A stretch of 64,000 nucleotides of DNA, from positions 3,968,001-4,032,000 of the forward strand of contig NZ_LT629690.1 of assembly GCF_900102185.1 (NCBI RefSeq). The letters run 5' to 3'. The DNA comes from Terriglobus roseus (GTDB lineage: Bacteria; Acidobacteriota; Terriglobia; Terriglobales; Acidobacteriaceae). The translations under genes and the position numbers were made by a program. Positions 53,840 to 61,528 of the stretch are shown here, in pieces (position 1 is the stretch's first letter; the number at the start of each line of letters is the position of its first letter). Under the pieces are notes generated by a model, which saw only the letters and a list, made by a program, of their open reading frames with translations, was not told the origin of the DNA and did no database searches.

Positions 53840-54574
53840 GTGATTGCACGCAGCCCGGTGCTGGGCGAGTTTATGGGAACGTTTGTGCTGCTGCTGCTGG
53901 GTAACGGTGTGTGTGCCGCAGTGACACTGAAGAGCAGCAAGGCAAAGGACGCGGGCTGGATGGTTGTCGCCGCGGGATGGGCCTTTGCGGTGCTGTGCGG
54001 CATTTTCGTGTCGCAGTTGTTTGGCTCGGCAGACGCCCATATGAACCCTGCATTCACGCTGGCTTTTGCGATCAAGGGTCATGCGTACGGCAACCTGATT
54101 CCCTATGTGCTGGCGCAGGTGGCGGGCGCGTTTTGCGGTGCCGCGGCGACCTGGTTGTTCTATCTGCCACTGTGGGGATTGACCGAGGCGCAGGATGCGA
54201 AGCTTGGTGTCTTCGCAACGAGCCCTGCGGTACGGAACTATGGATGGGCGTTGTTCTGCGAGGCACTGGCTTCGTTTGTGCTGGTGATCGTTGCGGGCGG
54301 GATGAGCAGCAAGCTGGTACTTACCACTGGTGCTGCGGCCGGACTCAGCCCTTTCTTAGTTAGCCTTCTCATCTGGTCGATCGGTCTGTCGCTTGGCGCG
54401 ACGACTGGCTACGCCATTAATCCCGCGCGCGACTTCGGGCCCCGACTGGCACATGCGCTGTTGCCCATCGCAGGGAAGGGACCGAGCGACTGGGCCTATG
54501 CCTGGGTGCCGGTGCTTGGGCCGCTGCTGGGTGGCGGGCTGGCGGGCTGGGTTCTGTTGGCGCTGGGTGCGTAA
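53840..54574 (+). CDS. glpF: Glycerol uptake facilitator (aquaglyceroporin)
   Basis: A MIP-family channel of about 244 residues with six membrane helices and two NPA half-helices: HMNPAFTLAFA and INPARDFGPRL. The Asp after NPAR is typical of glycerol-conducting members. It is 27 bases after glpD. The start is probably GTG at 53840, which AAGGAG precedes by six bases; the ATG at 53834 would follow that site without a gap. Confidence 0.94.
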   Translation: MIARSPVLGEFMGTFVLLLLGNGVCAAVTLKSSKAKDAGWMVVAAGWAFAVLCGIFVSQLFGSADAHMNPAFTLAFAIKGHAYGNLIPYVLAQVAGAFCGAAATWLFYLPLWGLTEAQDAKLGVFATSPAVRNYGWALFCEALASFVLVIVAGGMSSKLVLTTGAAAGLSPFLVSLLIWSIGLSLGATTGYAINPARDFGPRLAHALLPIAGKGPSDWAYAWVPVLGPLLGGGLAGWVLLALGA

Positions 54575-54591
54575 GACACCGGCTGCGCTGG

Positions 54592-54616
54592 CTGGAGTAG
54601 CTACTGACTACTCCAG
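54592..54616. terminator. Hairpin between convergent glpF and hscB
   Basis: CTGGAGTAG (54592-54600) and CTACTCCAG (54608-54616) form a perfect 9-base-pair stem with a 7-base loop. One arm contains the hscB stop codon. There is no T-run, so it may act as a bidirectional block or protect 3' ends. Confidence 0.5.
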
Positions 54617-55216
54617 TGCAGCGTTGACGTCGCGCACGAGGTTTCGCAGATAGCTGCGGCGATTGAGCAGCGCCACCATCGCGTCCTTCGACGAAGATTT
54701 TGCAGTAGCGTCGTCCGTGTCCACAGCCGCGTCCCACTTGGTCCAGAGAGCCTCTAACTGTTTCTGTGAGTCGTCGAGCATGGCGGTGAAGTTGGACTTT
54801 GCAGCTTCAAGATCTTTGCGAAGCTGGGGGTCGTCATCGCCCATCTGCTTTGCCATCTTCATCTCTTCCAACTGCATGTTCAGTTCGAAGGCCTCTTCCA
54901 GAAGATCGGGAGGGACAATCTGCTTCTTCTCCGTGCCTGAAGCGCGCGCGGATTCCGTAGCCTTTACGGACTGTTCCTCAAGCTCAATGCCTTCCAGTTC
55001 CAGCAGGTACTCGGTGCGACGGATGGGATCGCGCAACGTGCGGTAAGCGTCGTTCAGCAGCGAGGATTTCTCTGTGGCTTCCGCCTGTTCCTCTGCGGAT
55101 TTGGAGGCGAAGCGATCCGGATGGAACTCGCGCGAAAGCTTGTAAAAGCTCTTCTCAAGCGATGCTGTGTCGAGCGCGAGTTTCGTGGGCAGGCTGAAGA
55201 CTTCGAAGTAGGTCAT
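54608..55216 (-). CDS. hscB: Fe-S assembly J-protein HscB
   Basis: A 202-residue co-chaperone of HscA. The J domain occupies about residues 1-80 (TYFEVFSLP at the start, YKLSREFHPDRFASK with the HPD motif, LLNDAYRTLRDPIRRTEYLLEL), and the C-terminal helical domain (about 105-200) that binds IscU follows. It is the last gene of a minus-strand group after iscA and a GNAT gene; its ATG overlaps the GNAT stop codon by four bases. Confidence 0.92.
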   Translation of the reverse strand: MTYFEVFSLPTKLALDTASLEKSFYKLSREFHPDRFASKSAEEQAEATEKSSLLNDAYRTLRDPIRRTEYLLELEGIELEEQSVKATESARASGTEKKQIVPPDLLEEAFELNMQLEEMKMAKQMGDDDPQLRKDLEAAKSNFTAMLDDSQKQLEALWTKWDAAVDTDDATAKSSSKDAMVALLNRRSYLRNLVRDVNAALE

Positions 55217-55704
55217 GGCTTCTCTTCTGATGGTATCTGTCCATCGTTTGTTGCGATCGAAGTACTGAGACGGTAGCGTCGCTTGCGTGGGTGGCCAGCA
55301 AGAAAAACCGCGTTGTTGTAGAGGACATTCACGGTTTCAACGTAGTCCGCGCCAATCCATTCCAACGTTCTGCGAGACGCCATGTTCTCCGGATCGCACG
55401 TGATCCAGAGGGGATCAATCTTTATTGCTTTTGCGATGGGGACCAGAAGCCGCACAGCGCGCGCCGCGTAGTGATTACCCCGATGTTTGGGATGAACGTT
55501 ATACCCGATGTGGCCAGCGTAAAGCAGAACGTGTTGCGTGGATTCCAGTCGGAAGCGGATGCCCCCGACCTCATCTCCAGCGCGGTTCCTCATGAGCCAT
55601 GCTGCCACCGGAACCTTATGCACGTCGCTGAGGTCCGTGCCAAGGTATTCGAGAGATAACTGACCATCAACCTCTTGCAATGGCTGGGACAGAATCGCCT
55701 GCAT
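55213..55704 (-). CDS. GNAT-family N-acetyltransferase
   Basis: A 163-residue acetyltransferase of the GNAT fold: AAWLMRNRAGDEVGGIRFRLES and HIGYNVHPKHRGNHYAARAVRLLVPIA (acetyl-CoA-binding motif, with the RGxxxA-type loop), then LWITCDPENMASRRTLEWIGADYVETV, typical of members acting on ribosomal proteins or small molecules. Substrate unknown. It starts four bases after iscA and overlaps hscB by four, so it is translated from the iscA-hscB transcript. Confidence 0.87.
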   Translation of the reverse strand: MQAILSQPLQEVDGQLSLEYLGTDLSDVHKVPVAAWLMRNRAGDEVGGIRFRLESTQHVLLYAGHIGYNVHPKHRGNHYAARAVRLLVPIAKAIKIDPLWITCDPENMASRRTLEWIGADYVETVNVLYNNAVFLAGHPRKRRYRLSTSIATNDGQIPSEEKP

Positions 55705-55708
55705 GCGG

Positions 55709-56185
55709 TTACGCGGTGAACGACGATCCGCAGCCGCAGCTCTTGGTGCTGTGGGGGTTGATGAAGTTGAAGCCCTGGCGCATCAGCGTCTCTTCGAAGT
55801 CGAGCGTCATGCCGCTGAGGTACAGGAAGCTCTTGGGGTCGACGAAGATCTGCACCTTGTCACCTTCCTGCTCGTAGACATACACGCGATCACGCTCGCG
55901 GGCCTGCGAATCGAAACGGATGTTATACGAGAGACCGCTGCAGCCACCACCCGTGATGCCCACGCGCAGGCCGCCCTGCTCAGCGGAGACGCCTTCCTTC
56001 TGCATGGCGGAGCGGATGCGCTTCAACGCCTTTTCCGTCACCTGGATGTTCTGTGCCTTTGCGTTGTCCGGCGGCGCGGAAACAGGCGGAACGATGGGGC
56101 TTGAGTACACGGGTGCAGCACCTGCTGCGGGGGCAGGTGCGCTCATTTCCTTGCTGGTGGTGCTGCTGATTCCTACTACCGACAT
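55709..56185 (-). CDS. A-type Fe-S carrier (IscA/ErpA family)
   Basis: A 158-residue A-type carrier. The conserved Cys are C82 (GGGCSGLSY) and C150/C152 (SCGCGSSF). The core spans about 46-158; the first about 45 residues are a Pro/Ala-rich extension not seen in short IscA proteins. It delivers clusters to apoproteins. IscA and ErpA cannot be separated with certainty, but linkage to hscB and isc genes favours the ISC pathway. AAGGA lies eight bases before the ATG. Confidence 0.92.
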   Translation of the reverse strand: MSVVGISSTTSKEMSAPAPAAGAAPVYSSPIVPPVSAPPDNAKAQNIQVTEKALKRIRSAMQKEGVSAEQGGLRVGITGGGCSGLSYNIRFDSQARERDRVYVYEQEGDKVQIFVDPKSFLYLSGMTLDFEETLMRQGFNFINPHSTKSCGCGSSFTA

Positions 56186-56200
56186 AGTTGTGTTCCTTTG

Positions 56201-56806
56201 CTAGCGCAGGCTCTGTTGGCGCGCATCGTAAATCTTCATCTCGGCGCTGATCAGTTCATCGGCCTTCTTCAGCGCGGTCTGCGTGTTGGTATCAAGCTGA
56301 TCCCAAGTGCGAAAGACACGATCTTCCTGCACGCTGGAGGGCTGGATGTTGCCGTTCTGATCCACCATGGCCGCAGCCTCTAAGGTGATGGACTTTGACA
56401 CTGGATCAATCAACGCACGACGCACGCGGTAAGCGATATCAACGCAGGCGTTCAGGTGTGCGGCGTCGCCAAGGCCCCATGCAATCTGGTTGGCTCGGCA
56501 GGCCGCTGGCGTGCGATAGAACGTGAACAGCGACAGGACGTATGTGCCCTTGTTCAGGTAGTTGCTGTAGTTACGCTGCAACCACTGCGGCGTGGACGTA
56601 TCCGGCATGTAGATGATGACGTCATGGTCTTCTGCAAGAGAAAGCGGCGAAGTCCACTGTTCGGTTTCATCAAACACCGCACCGGGATGACCGAAGGTGC
56701 CGCGTTGCACGACCTGCTGCGCTAAGGTGCTGGACGCCAGGAAGACCAGGAGCGCGGCGCAAAGGCCAGTCTTACGAATCGCGGATTTTAGTGGTTGAAG
56801 CTGCAT
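56201..56806 (-). CDS. Exported protein of unknown function upstream of iscA
   Basis: I recognise no family. A 201-residue protein with a signal peptide (KSAIRKTGLCAALLVFLASSTLAQ). The mature part has two Cys (TPAACRANQ and LNACVDIAY), possibly a disulfide, and a region SITLEAAAMVDQNGNIQPS. It begins 65 bases from the divergent DUF4242 gene and ends 15 bases before iscA on the same strand, so it appears to head the iscA-GNAT-hscB transcript. A start eight codons upstream is possible but would precede the basic start of the signal. Confidence 0.7.
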   Translation of the reverse strand: MQLQPLKSAIRKTGLCAALLVFLASSTLAQQVVQRGTFGHPGAVFDETEQWTSPLSLAEDHDVIIYMPDTSTPQWLQRNYSNYLNKGTYVLSLFTFYRTPAACRANQIAWGLGDAAHLNACVDIAYRVRRALIDPVSKSITLEAAAMVDQNGNIQPSSVQEDRVFRTWDQLDTNTQTALKKADELISAEMKIYDARQQSLR

Positions 56807-56871
56807 TTCTGTTGCGACACCAGTCAACATGCGCTGCTATGTTGGCAGCGAGTGATGAAAAGGAGTTTCGC

Positions 56872-57144
56872 ATGCCGAAGTTTCTGATTGAAAGAACGTT
56901 GCCGGGAGCAGGCGACCTGACGGCGGAGCAGCTAAAAGCTATCTCACAGACATCGTGCTCTGTGCTGCGCAACCTGGGGCCACAGATTCAGTGGGTCGAG
57001 TCTTTCGTGACGCCGAACAAAATCTACTGCATCTACGTGGCACCGAATGCAGAGCTGATCCGCGAACACGCACGCCTCGGCGGTTTTCCGGCCGATTCCG
57101 TGGAACCAATCAAAGAAACCATCAGTCCGGTTACCGCAGAGTGA
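56872..57144 (+). CDS. DUF4242-family small protein
   Basis: A 90-residue protein matching DUF4242: PKFLIERTLPGAG, QTSCSVLRNLGPQIQWVESFVTPNKIYCIYVAPN and IREHARLGGFP. The family resembles a ferredoxin-like fold; some members are described as nickel-binding, though biochemical knowledge is thin. AAGGAG sits seven bases before the ATG, so the start is well supported. It lies on the opposite strand between the two isc groups. Confidence 0.82.
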   Translation: MPKFLIERTLPGAGDLTAEQLKAISQTSCSVLRNLGPQIQWVESFVTPNKIYCIYVAPNAELIREHARLGGFPADSVEPIKETISPVTAE

Positions 57145-57187
57145 CACGGCGGAACAGGCGCTTGCCTGTCCCGCCGAATCCTAATGC

Positions 57188-57601
57188 TTAGTGAGCCGCT
57201 GCGGCTAGCTCTTCTGCGCCGACGTTCTTCTTCTTCCAGTCGCCGATGGCTGCACGGATGGCGTCTTCTGCCAGTACCGAGCAGTGAATCTTAACCGGGG
57301 GCAGAGCCAGTTCCTTCACGATCTCCGTGTTGGAGATGGCGAGAGCTTCGTCAATGGTCTTGCCCTTCACCCACTCCGTCGCGAGCGAGGAGGAGGCGAT
57401 GGCCGAACCACAGCCGAAGGTCTTGAACTTTGCGTCTTCAATGACCTGCGTGTCCGGGTTGACCTTGATCTGCAGACGCATCACGTCGCCGCACTCCGGT
57501 GCGCCAACCAGGCCGGTGCCCACTTCCTGCGCGTTCTTGTCGAGCGTTCCAACGTTCCGCGGATTCTCGTAGTGATCGACTACCTTATCGCTGTATGCCA
57601 T
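57188..57601 (-). CDS. iscU: Fe-S cluster scaffold IscU
   Basis: A 137-residue scaffold. The three cluster-binding Cys are C37 (APECGDV), C64 (FGCGSAIAS) and C107 (KIHCSVLAED), and Asp39 follows the first Cys. LPPVK at 100-104, the motif recognised by HscA, directly precedes the third Cys. It receives sulfur from IscS. AGGAGA lies six bases before the ATG. It follows the small membrane gene by 74 bases and belongs to the iscR-iscS transcript. Confidence 0.95.
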   Translation of the reverse strand: MAYSDKVVDHYENPRNVGTLDKNAQEVGTGLVGAPECGDVMRLQIKVNPDTQVIEDAKFKTFGCGSAIASSSLATEWVKGKTIDEALAISNTEIVKELALPPVKIHCSVLAEDAIRAAIGDWKKKNVGAEELAAAAH

Positions 57602-57675
57602 GTTCGTCTCCTGTTGAGCGAATACGTTAATTAGATGCCTTCCGGTCAGTTTTCAGTGCAAATCCCTGCCGGACG

Positions 57676-57873
57676 CTAACCCTTGATAATTCCCCTGTGC
57701 CAACGGGCCAGGGCGATGAGCCAAACTACTGTCGCAAACGCGACGGAGTAGTCGAATGTTTTAAACGCCTCACGCCAGGTGAGCGGCGTGTGGAAGAAGT
57801 AGCCGGCGGCGATGCTGGAGACCCATGTGAACAACATGGTGGTAAGCCAGGTCTTGCCGGTCGGCTCCTTCAT
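57676..57873 (-). CDS. Small two-helix membrane protein between iscS and iscU
   Basis: A 65-residue protein with two hydrophobic segments (about 8-27, KTWLTTMLFTWVSSIAAGYF, and about 41-56, YSVAFATVVWLIALARW) and basic ends. I recognise no family. The ATG at 57873 is supported by AAGGAG six bases upstream. It begins ten bases after iscS and ends 74 bases before iscU, so it is inside the isc transcript. Confidence 0.68.
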   Translation of the reverse strand: MKEPTGKTWLTTMLFTWVSSIAAGYFFHTPLTWREAFKTFDYSVAFATVVWLIALARWHRGIIKG

Positions 57874-57883
57874 CAAGCACTCC

Positions 57884-59152
57884 TTAGTGAGCGGTCCATT
57901 CGACCGACTCCAGGTCGATGCCTTCCTTGACCATCTCGTACAGCGGGCTCAGTTCGCGGAGCTTCAGCACCGTATCGATGAGCTTGTCGCTGACGTAGTC
58001 CACTTCTTCCTTGGTGTTGAAGCGGCCGAGGCCGAAGCGGATGGAGCTGTGTGCAACGTCGTCGCCGAGGCCGAGGGCCTTGAGCACGTAGCTGGGCTCC
58101 AGCGTGGCCGAGGTGCAGGCCGAACCGGAGGAGACTGCGATGTCGTTGATGCCCATCAGCAGGCTCTCGCCTTCGACGTAGACGAAGCTCATGTTCAGGT
58201 TGCCGGGCAGGTGGTGCTCCATGTTGCCGTTGACGTGAACGTAGTCCAGAGCGGCTTCAAACTTCGCCTTCATGTAGTCGCGGAGTTCGGTCAGGCGCTT
58301 GGTCTCGGCTTCCATCTCTTCACCAGCGATTTCGCAGGCCTTACCGAGGCCAACGATACCGGGGACGTTGAGCGTTCCGGAACGCATGCCGCGCTCGTGG
58401 CCGCCACCGTCAATCTGCGAGACGAGCTGAACACGCGGGTTGCGACGGCGAACGTACAGCGCGCCAACACCCTTCGGTCCGTAGATCTTGTGGCCGGACA
58501 TGGAGAGCAGATCGATGTTGTCGTTCTGCACGTCAACCGGAATCTTGCCGACTGCCTGAACGCCGTCCACGTGGAAGAGGATCTTCTTCTCGTGGCAGAG
58601 AGCGCCGATTTCGGCGATGGGATTAATCACACCGATTTCGTTGTTGGCGTACATGATGGAGACGAGGATGGTCTCCGGCGTGATGGCTTCCGCGATCTTC
58701 TTCACGTCGACCAGGCCGTCTGCCTCAACGGGCAGGTAGGTGACCTTATAGCCGCGCTTTTCCAGGTGCTTGCAGGTATCCAGCACAGCCTTGTGCTCGG
58801 TCACCTGGGTGATGATGTGGTTGCCCTTTTCGCGGTACATCTCCGCAACGCCCTTGATGGCAAGGTTGTTGCCTTCGGTAGCGCCGGACGTGAAGATGAT
58901 TTCCTTCGGAGTGGCGTTGATTAGCTTGGCGATCTGTTCGCGCGCCTTGTCCACACCCTGTTCGGCTTCCCAGCCAAACTGGTGGTTGCGGCTGGCAGCG
59001 TTGCCGTAAATCTTGGTCATGTACGGCAGCATGGCTTCCAGCACGCGCGGATCAAGCGCAGTGGTGGCGTGGTTGTCCATGTAAATGGGCAGCTGAACAC
59101 CCTTATGGGCCGGTGTGGATTCCAGCAGTTCGATTTCCGTGGCGAGGCTCAT
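57884..59152 (-). CDS. iscS: Cysteine desulfurase IscS
   Basis: A 422-residue PLP enzyme taking sulfur from cysteine. The start [13 protein letters not shown], the PLP Lys K222 in [10 protein letters not shown] and the flexible active-site loop [13 protein letters not shown] (C346) are present, as is the IscS-type C-terminus. The ATG at 59152 follows AGGAGA by about ten bases; the frame is open far upstream but that part does not fit the family. It follows iscR by 73 bases. Confidence 0.95.
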   Translation of the reverse strand: MSLATEIELLESTPAHKGVQLPIYMDNHATTALDPRVLEAMLPYMTKIYGNAASRNHQFGWEAEQGVDKAREQIAKLINATPKEIIFTSGATEGNNLAIKGVAEMYREKGNHIITQVTEHKAVLDTCKHLEKRGYKVTYLPVEADGLVDVKKIAEAITPETILVSIMYANNEIGVINPIAEIGALCHEKKILFHVDGVQAVGKIPVDVQNDNIDLLSMSGHKIYGPKGVGALYVRRRNPRVQLVSQIDGGGHERGMRSGTLNVPGIVGLGKACEIAGEEMEAETKRLTELRDYMKAKFEAALDYVHVNGNMEHHLPGNLNMSFVYVEGESLLMGINDIAVSSGSACTSATLEPSYVLKALGLGDDVAHSSIRFGLGRFNTKEEVDYVSDKLIDTVLKLRELSPLYEMVKEGIDLESVEWTAH

Positions 59153-59225
59153 GCTTGTTTCTTCTCCTGATCCGTTTCCGAGCAAGTGGTGCAAGTTTGC
59201 TGCGCGTGCCTGATGTTTATGGGTT

Positions 59226-59708
59226 CTAAAGAGCGATGGAGACAAGGCCTCCGCCCAGCGTGTTGGCTGGTACGGCGGTGTCCTGCGGTTCTGCCAGATC
59301 GGCAATCGTAATGCCGCTGAGCAGTTCCTTGATGCTGTCATTCACCTTGCGCAGCGGTTCTTTGATGGTGCAGTGACCAGCCAGGTCGCAGGTGCCGTGA
59401 ATGGTGATGCAAGAGGTGATAAACAGCGGGCCGTCAATGGCCCGGATCACCTCAAATGCGCTGATCTCAGCAGCCGAACGCGCCAGCGCGTAACCGCCGT
59501 TGGTACCAGCGTGCGATACAAGAATGCCCTGCCGGGTTAACGTTTGCAGAATCTTGGCAAGAAGCTGTGGAGGAATGTGATACGCCTCCGCAATATCCTT
59601 TGCGGACTGCGCACTGGCCGACCCCGTCTTGCCCGTCAGGACAGCCTGCTCAGCAAGATACTTCAGGGCCATCAGGCCGTAATCCGCTTTTTTGGTCAAC
59701 CGCAGCAT
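59226..59708 (-). CDS. iscR: Rrf2-family regulator IscR
   Basis: A 160-residue Rrf2-type winged-helix regulator. [18 protein letters not shown] opens the protein and [29 protein letters not shown] is the DNA-binding wing. Cys at 100, 107 and 113 fit the [2Fe-2S] site that lets IscR sense cluster status. It heads the isc operon and likely represses its own promoter, where palindromes are visible upstream. Confidence 0.92.
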   Translation of the reverse strand: MLRLTKKADYGLMALKYLAEQAVLTGKTGSASAQSAKDIAEAYHIPPQLLAKILQTLTRQGILVSHAGTNGGYALARSAAEISAFEVIRAIDGPLFITSCITIHGTCDLAGHCTIKEPLRKVNDSIKELLSGITIADLAEPQDTAVPANTLGGGLVSIAL

Positions 59709-59747
59709 ATTAGGTCAAAAGCCAGCGGGTAGATACACCACGGGCAT

Positions 59748-59814
59748 GTTTCCAGTGTAGGCCTGTGGAAACAGAGTGGCAATGGCAAAACGGTGTTCTT
59801 TGAGAATAATTATT
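59748..59814 (-). promoter_or_regulatory. Palindromes upstream of iscR
   Basis: GTTTCCA (59748-59754) and TGGAAAC (59766-59772) form a 7-base inverted repeat, and AATAATTATT (59805-59814) is a perfect AT-rich palindrome. They lie 40-107 bases upstream of the iscR start codon, where a promoter and Rrf2 or Fur-type sites would be expected. Assignment to either factor is inference. Confidence 0.35.
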
Positions 59815-59835
59815 AAACTTTGCCCATTTGAGGTA

Positions 59836-60414
59836 TCAGGCCAGGCTCTCCAGCGGGTCCGTCGCGATGCGGTGGAAGACCATCCAGGCATATTGCGCGG
59901 CGGAAAGCGGCGCCAGCCAGGCGATGCCTACCAGCAGCCAGTGGCGTAGTTCACTCAATGTCGCAGTGGTTTTAACTGCGGTCAGCAGGACCAGCAGCAT
60001 GGTGAAGATCTGCACCAGTGTGTTCAGTTTGCCGATAGCCGAGGGTCGGAAATCCCGCATGGTGCCTGAAAAAAAGAGCAGGATGCTGATACAGAGAATG
60101 CCGATATCGCGCGCAAATACCAGTACTGTCACATACTTAGGAACCAGCCCTACCCAGGTGACGGTCAGGAAGAGCGTAGAAAGCATCAGCTTGTCTGCGA
60201 TGGGATCCAGATACTGACCGAGACGTGTGGTCTGGTTCAGTCTGCGGGCAAGGCGTCCGTCCACAGCGTCAGTGGCACCAGCAACTACGAAGATCAGTAG
60301 CGCAATCTCCTCGTGCTGCGCCAGAATCGCTTCCACCAGGAACGGCACCGCCAGCAGGCGCAGAAGCGTCAGCAGGTTTGGCGCGGCACGGAGCTGTCGA
60401 AGGAGCGAATTCAT
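59836..60414 (-). CDS. CDP-alcohol phosphatidyltransferase (PgsA-like)
   Basis: A 192-residue membrane enzyme. The CDP-alcohol motif D49-x2-D52-G53-x2-A56-R57-x8-G66-x3-D70-x3-D74 is intact. PgsA-type enzymes make phosphatidylglycerophosphate from CDP-diacylglycerol and glycerol 3-phosphate; the substrate here is not proven. Four to six membrane segments are visible. It is upstream of iscR on the same strand but separated from it by about 130 bases. Confidence 0.88.
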   Translation of the reverse strand: MNSLLRQLRAAPNLLTLLRLLAVPFLVEAILAQHEEIALLIFVVAGATDAVDGRLARRLNQTTRLGQYLDPIADKLMLSTLFLTVTWVGLVPKYVTVLVFARDIGILCISILLFFSGTMRDFRPSAIGKLNTLVQIFTMLLVLLTAVKTTATLSELRHWLLVGIAWLAPLSAAQYAWMVFHRIATDPLESLA

Positions 60415-60565
60415 ACTGGCGCTGAAGGAATCACTTCAATCATATGCGGCAAACGCGGTGGCGCATGGGTTGTCTTGAAGGTACGGTCCTGCGACTTCTG
60501 CGCCACTCCCTGTTGTTTTTTCCCGAGATCGAGCCGATATAGTCCGGTGAAGGACTTCCGAACAA

Positions 60566-61171
60566 ATGCGCGTTGTTTATCAGTGGACACAGGCGGAGTG
60601 GGATGAGGCACTGCGGCTGGCCACAGAGCGTCAACGGCGACCGGGCGGCATTCCGGGAATGACGTACGCCGTGATTCTTGTCCCACTGGTGGGTGCGTCT
60701 TTGAGCGGTCTGCTGAGTCTGCGTCGTGAAGGAAAGCTGACCGATGCAGGTCTTGAGGTACCGCTTCTCTTGGGATTGGCTGCCCTCTGCGTCGTCGTTT
60801 GGATAGCGGGGATGATCTGGAAACGACAGCGTCGCAAAGCCGCAGCGGCTCCAGTTCCGACATGCGATTGCGAAGCCATTCTGCAGGAGAGTGGATGGTG
60901 CTTCCGCATTCCCAACCGCGAAGATGCCAGGGGCACAATCCGAGCGATGTCTTCCAGAATCGACATCGCCGCACAGGCGGAATCTTTGCTGTCTCCATGG
61001 ACCAGCCTTACCGGGATGCGGCGAGGGAATCGCGTGGTGGTGTTTCTGCATGAGGGAGGCTTCTCTGCACTGCCAATCCGCTGCCTGACAGAAGATCAGG
61101 CGGGGCATATGCAGCGACTGATCACGCGCAAGTTGCGTCCACAAACAGCACGAGTTTCTTCTGCAAAGTAA
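60566..61171 (+). CDS. YcxB-like membrane protein
   Basis: A 201-residue protein with two membrane segments (about 33-50, TYAVILVPLVGASLSGLL, and about 66-84) and a cytoplasmic C-terminal domain with GWCFRIPN, LLSPWTSLTGMRRGNRVVVFLHEGGFSALPIRCL, the YcxB-like pattern. Function unknown. AAGGA lies about 11 bases before the ATG. Divergent from the pgsA-like gene. Confidence 0.72.
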   Translation: MRVVYQWTQAEWDEALRLATERQRRPGGIPGMTYAVILVPLVGASLSGLLSLRREGKLTDAGLEVPLLLGLAALCVVVWIAGMIWKRQRRKAAAAPVPTCDCEAILQESGWCFRIPNREDARGTIRAMSSRIDIAAQAESLLSPWTSLTGMRRGNRVVVFLHEGGFSALPIRCLTEDQAGHMQRLITRKLRPQTARVSSAK

Positions 61172-61273
61172 GCCTGCTCACGAGGCAATGGTTTGCCACG
61201 AGAGATGGCGAGAGTTACACTGAAGGAAGTCGGCAGCCCGCCCGGGCAGCCCGGGAGCAATCCCACCAAACGC

Positions 61274-61350
61274 AGGCGCGTAGCTCAGTTGGTTAGAGCG
61301 CTACCTTGACACGGTAGAGGTCGATGGTTCGAATCCATTCGTGCCTACCA
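61274..61350 (+). tRNA. tRNA-Val (anticodon GAC)
   Basis: A 77-base cloverleaf: acceptor AGGCGCG pairs with CGTGCCT, D arm GCTC..GAGC, anticodon stem CTACC/GGTAG with loop TTGACAC (anticodon GAC), T loop TTCGAAT, discriminator A and encoded CCA. Flanked by TTTTCTCC downstream. Confidence 0.95.
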
Positions 61351-61528
61351 TTTTCTCCTCCATATCCAAACAACATTCGCCTTGGCGGTCGCTCGCATCT
61401 CTGTACCGTCGTAGCTTGATATCCGTGTGTGTCGCCAAGCTTTCGTAGGTTCGGGATCGAGCGCTGTAGATTGTTTTCGATGGTCTGCACGTGAATCGGG
61501 CTGAATAGTAAGCACGACCGGAGGAGTG

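Noticed and set aside
57812-58924. 370-residue open frame on the plus strand
   Set aside because: Fully antisense to iscS, which is certain; Val/Asp/His composition is that of an antisense shadow.
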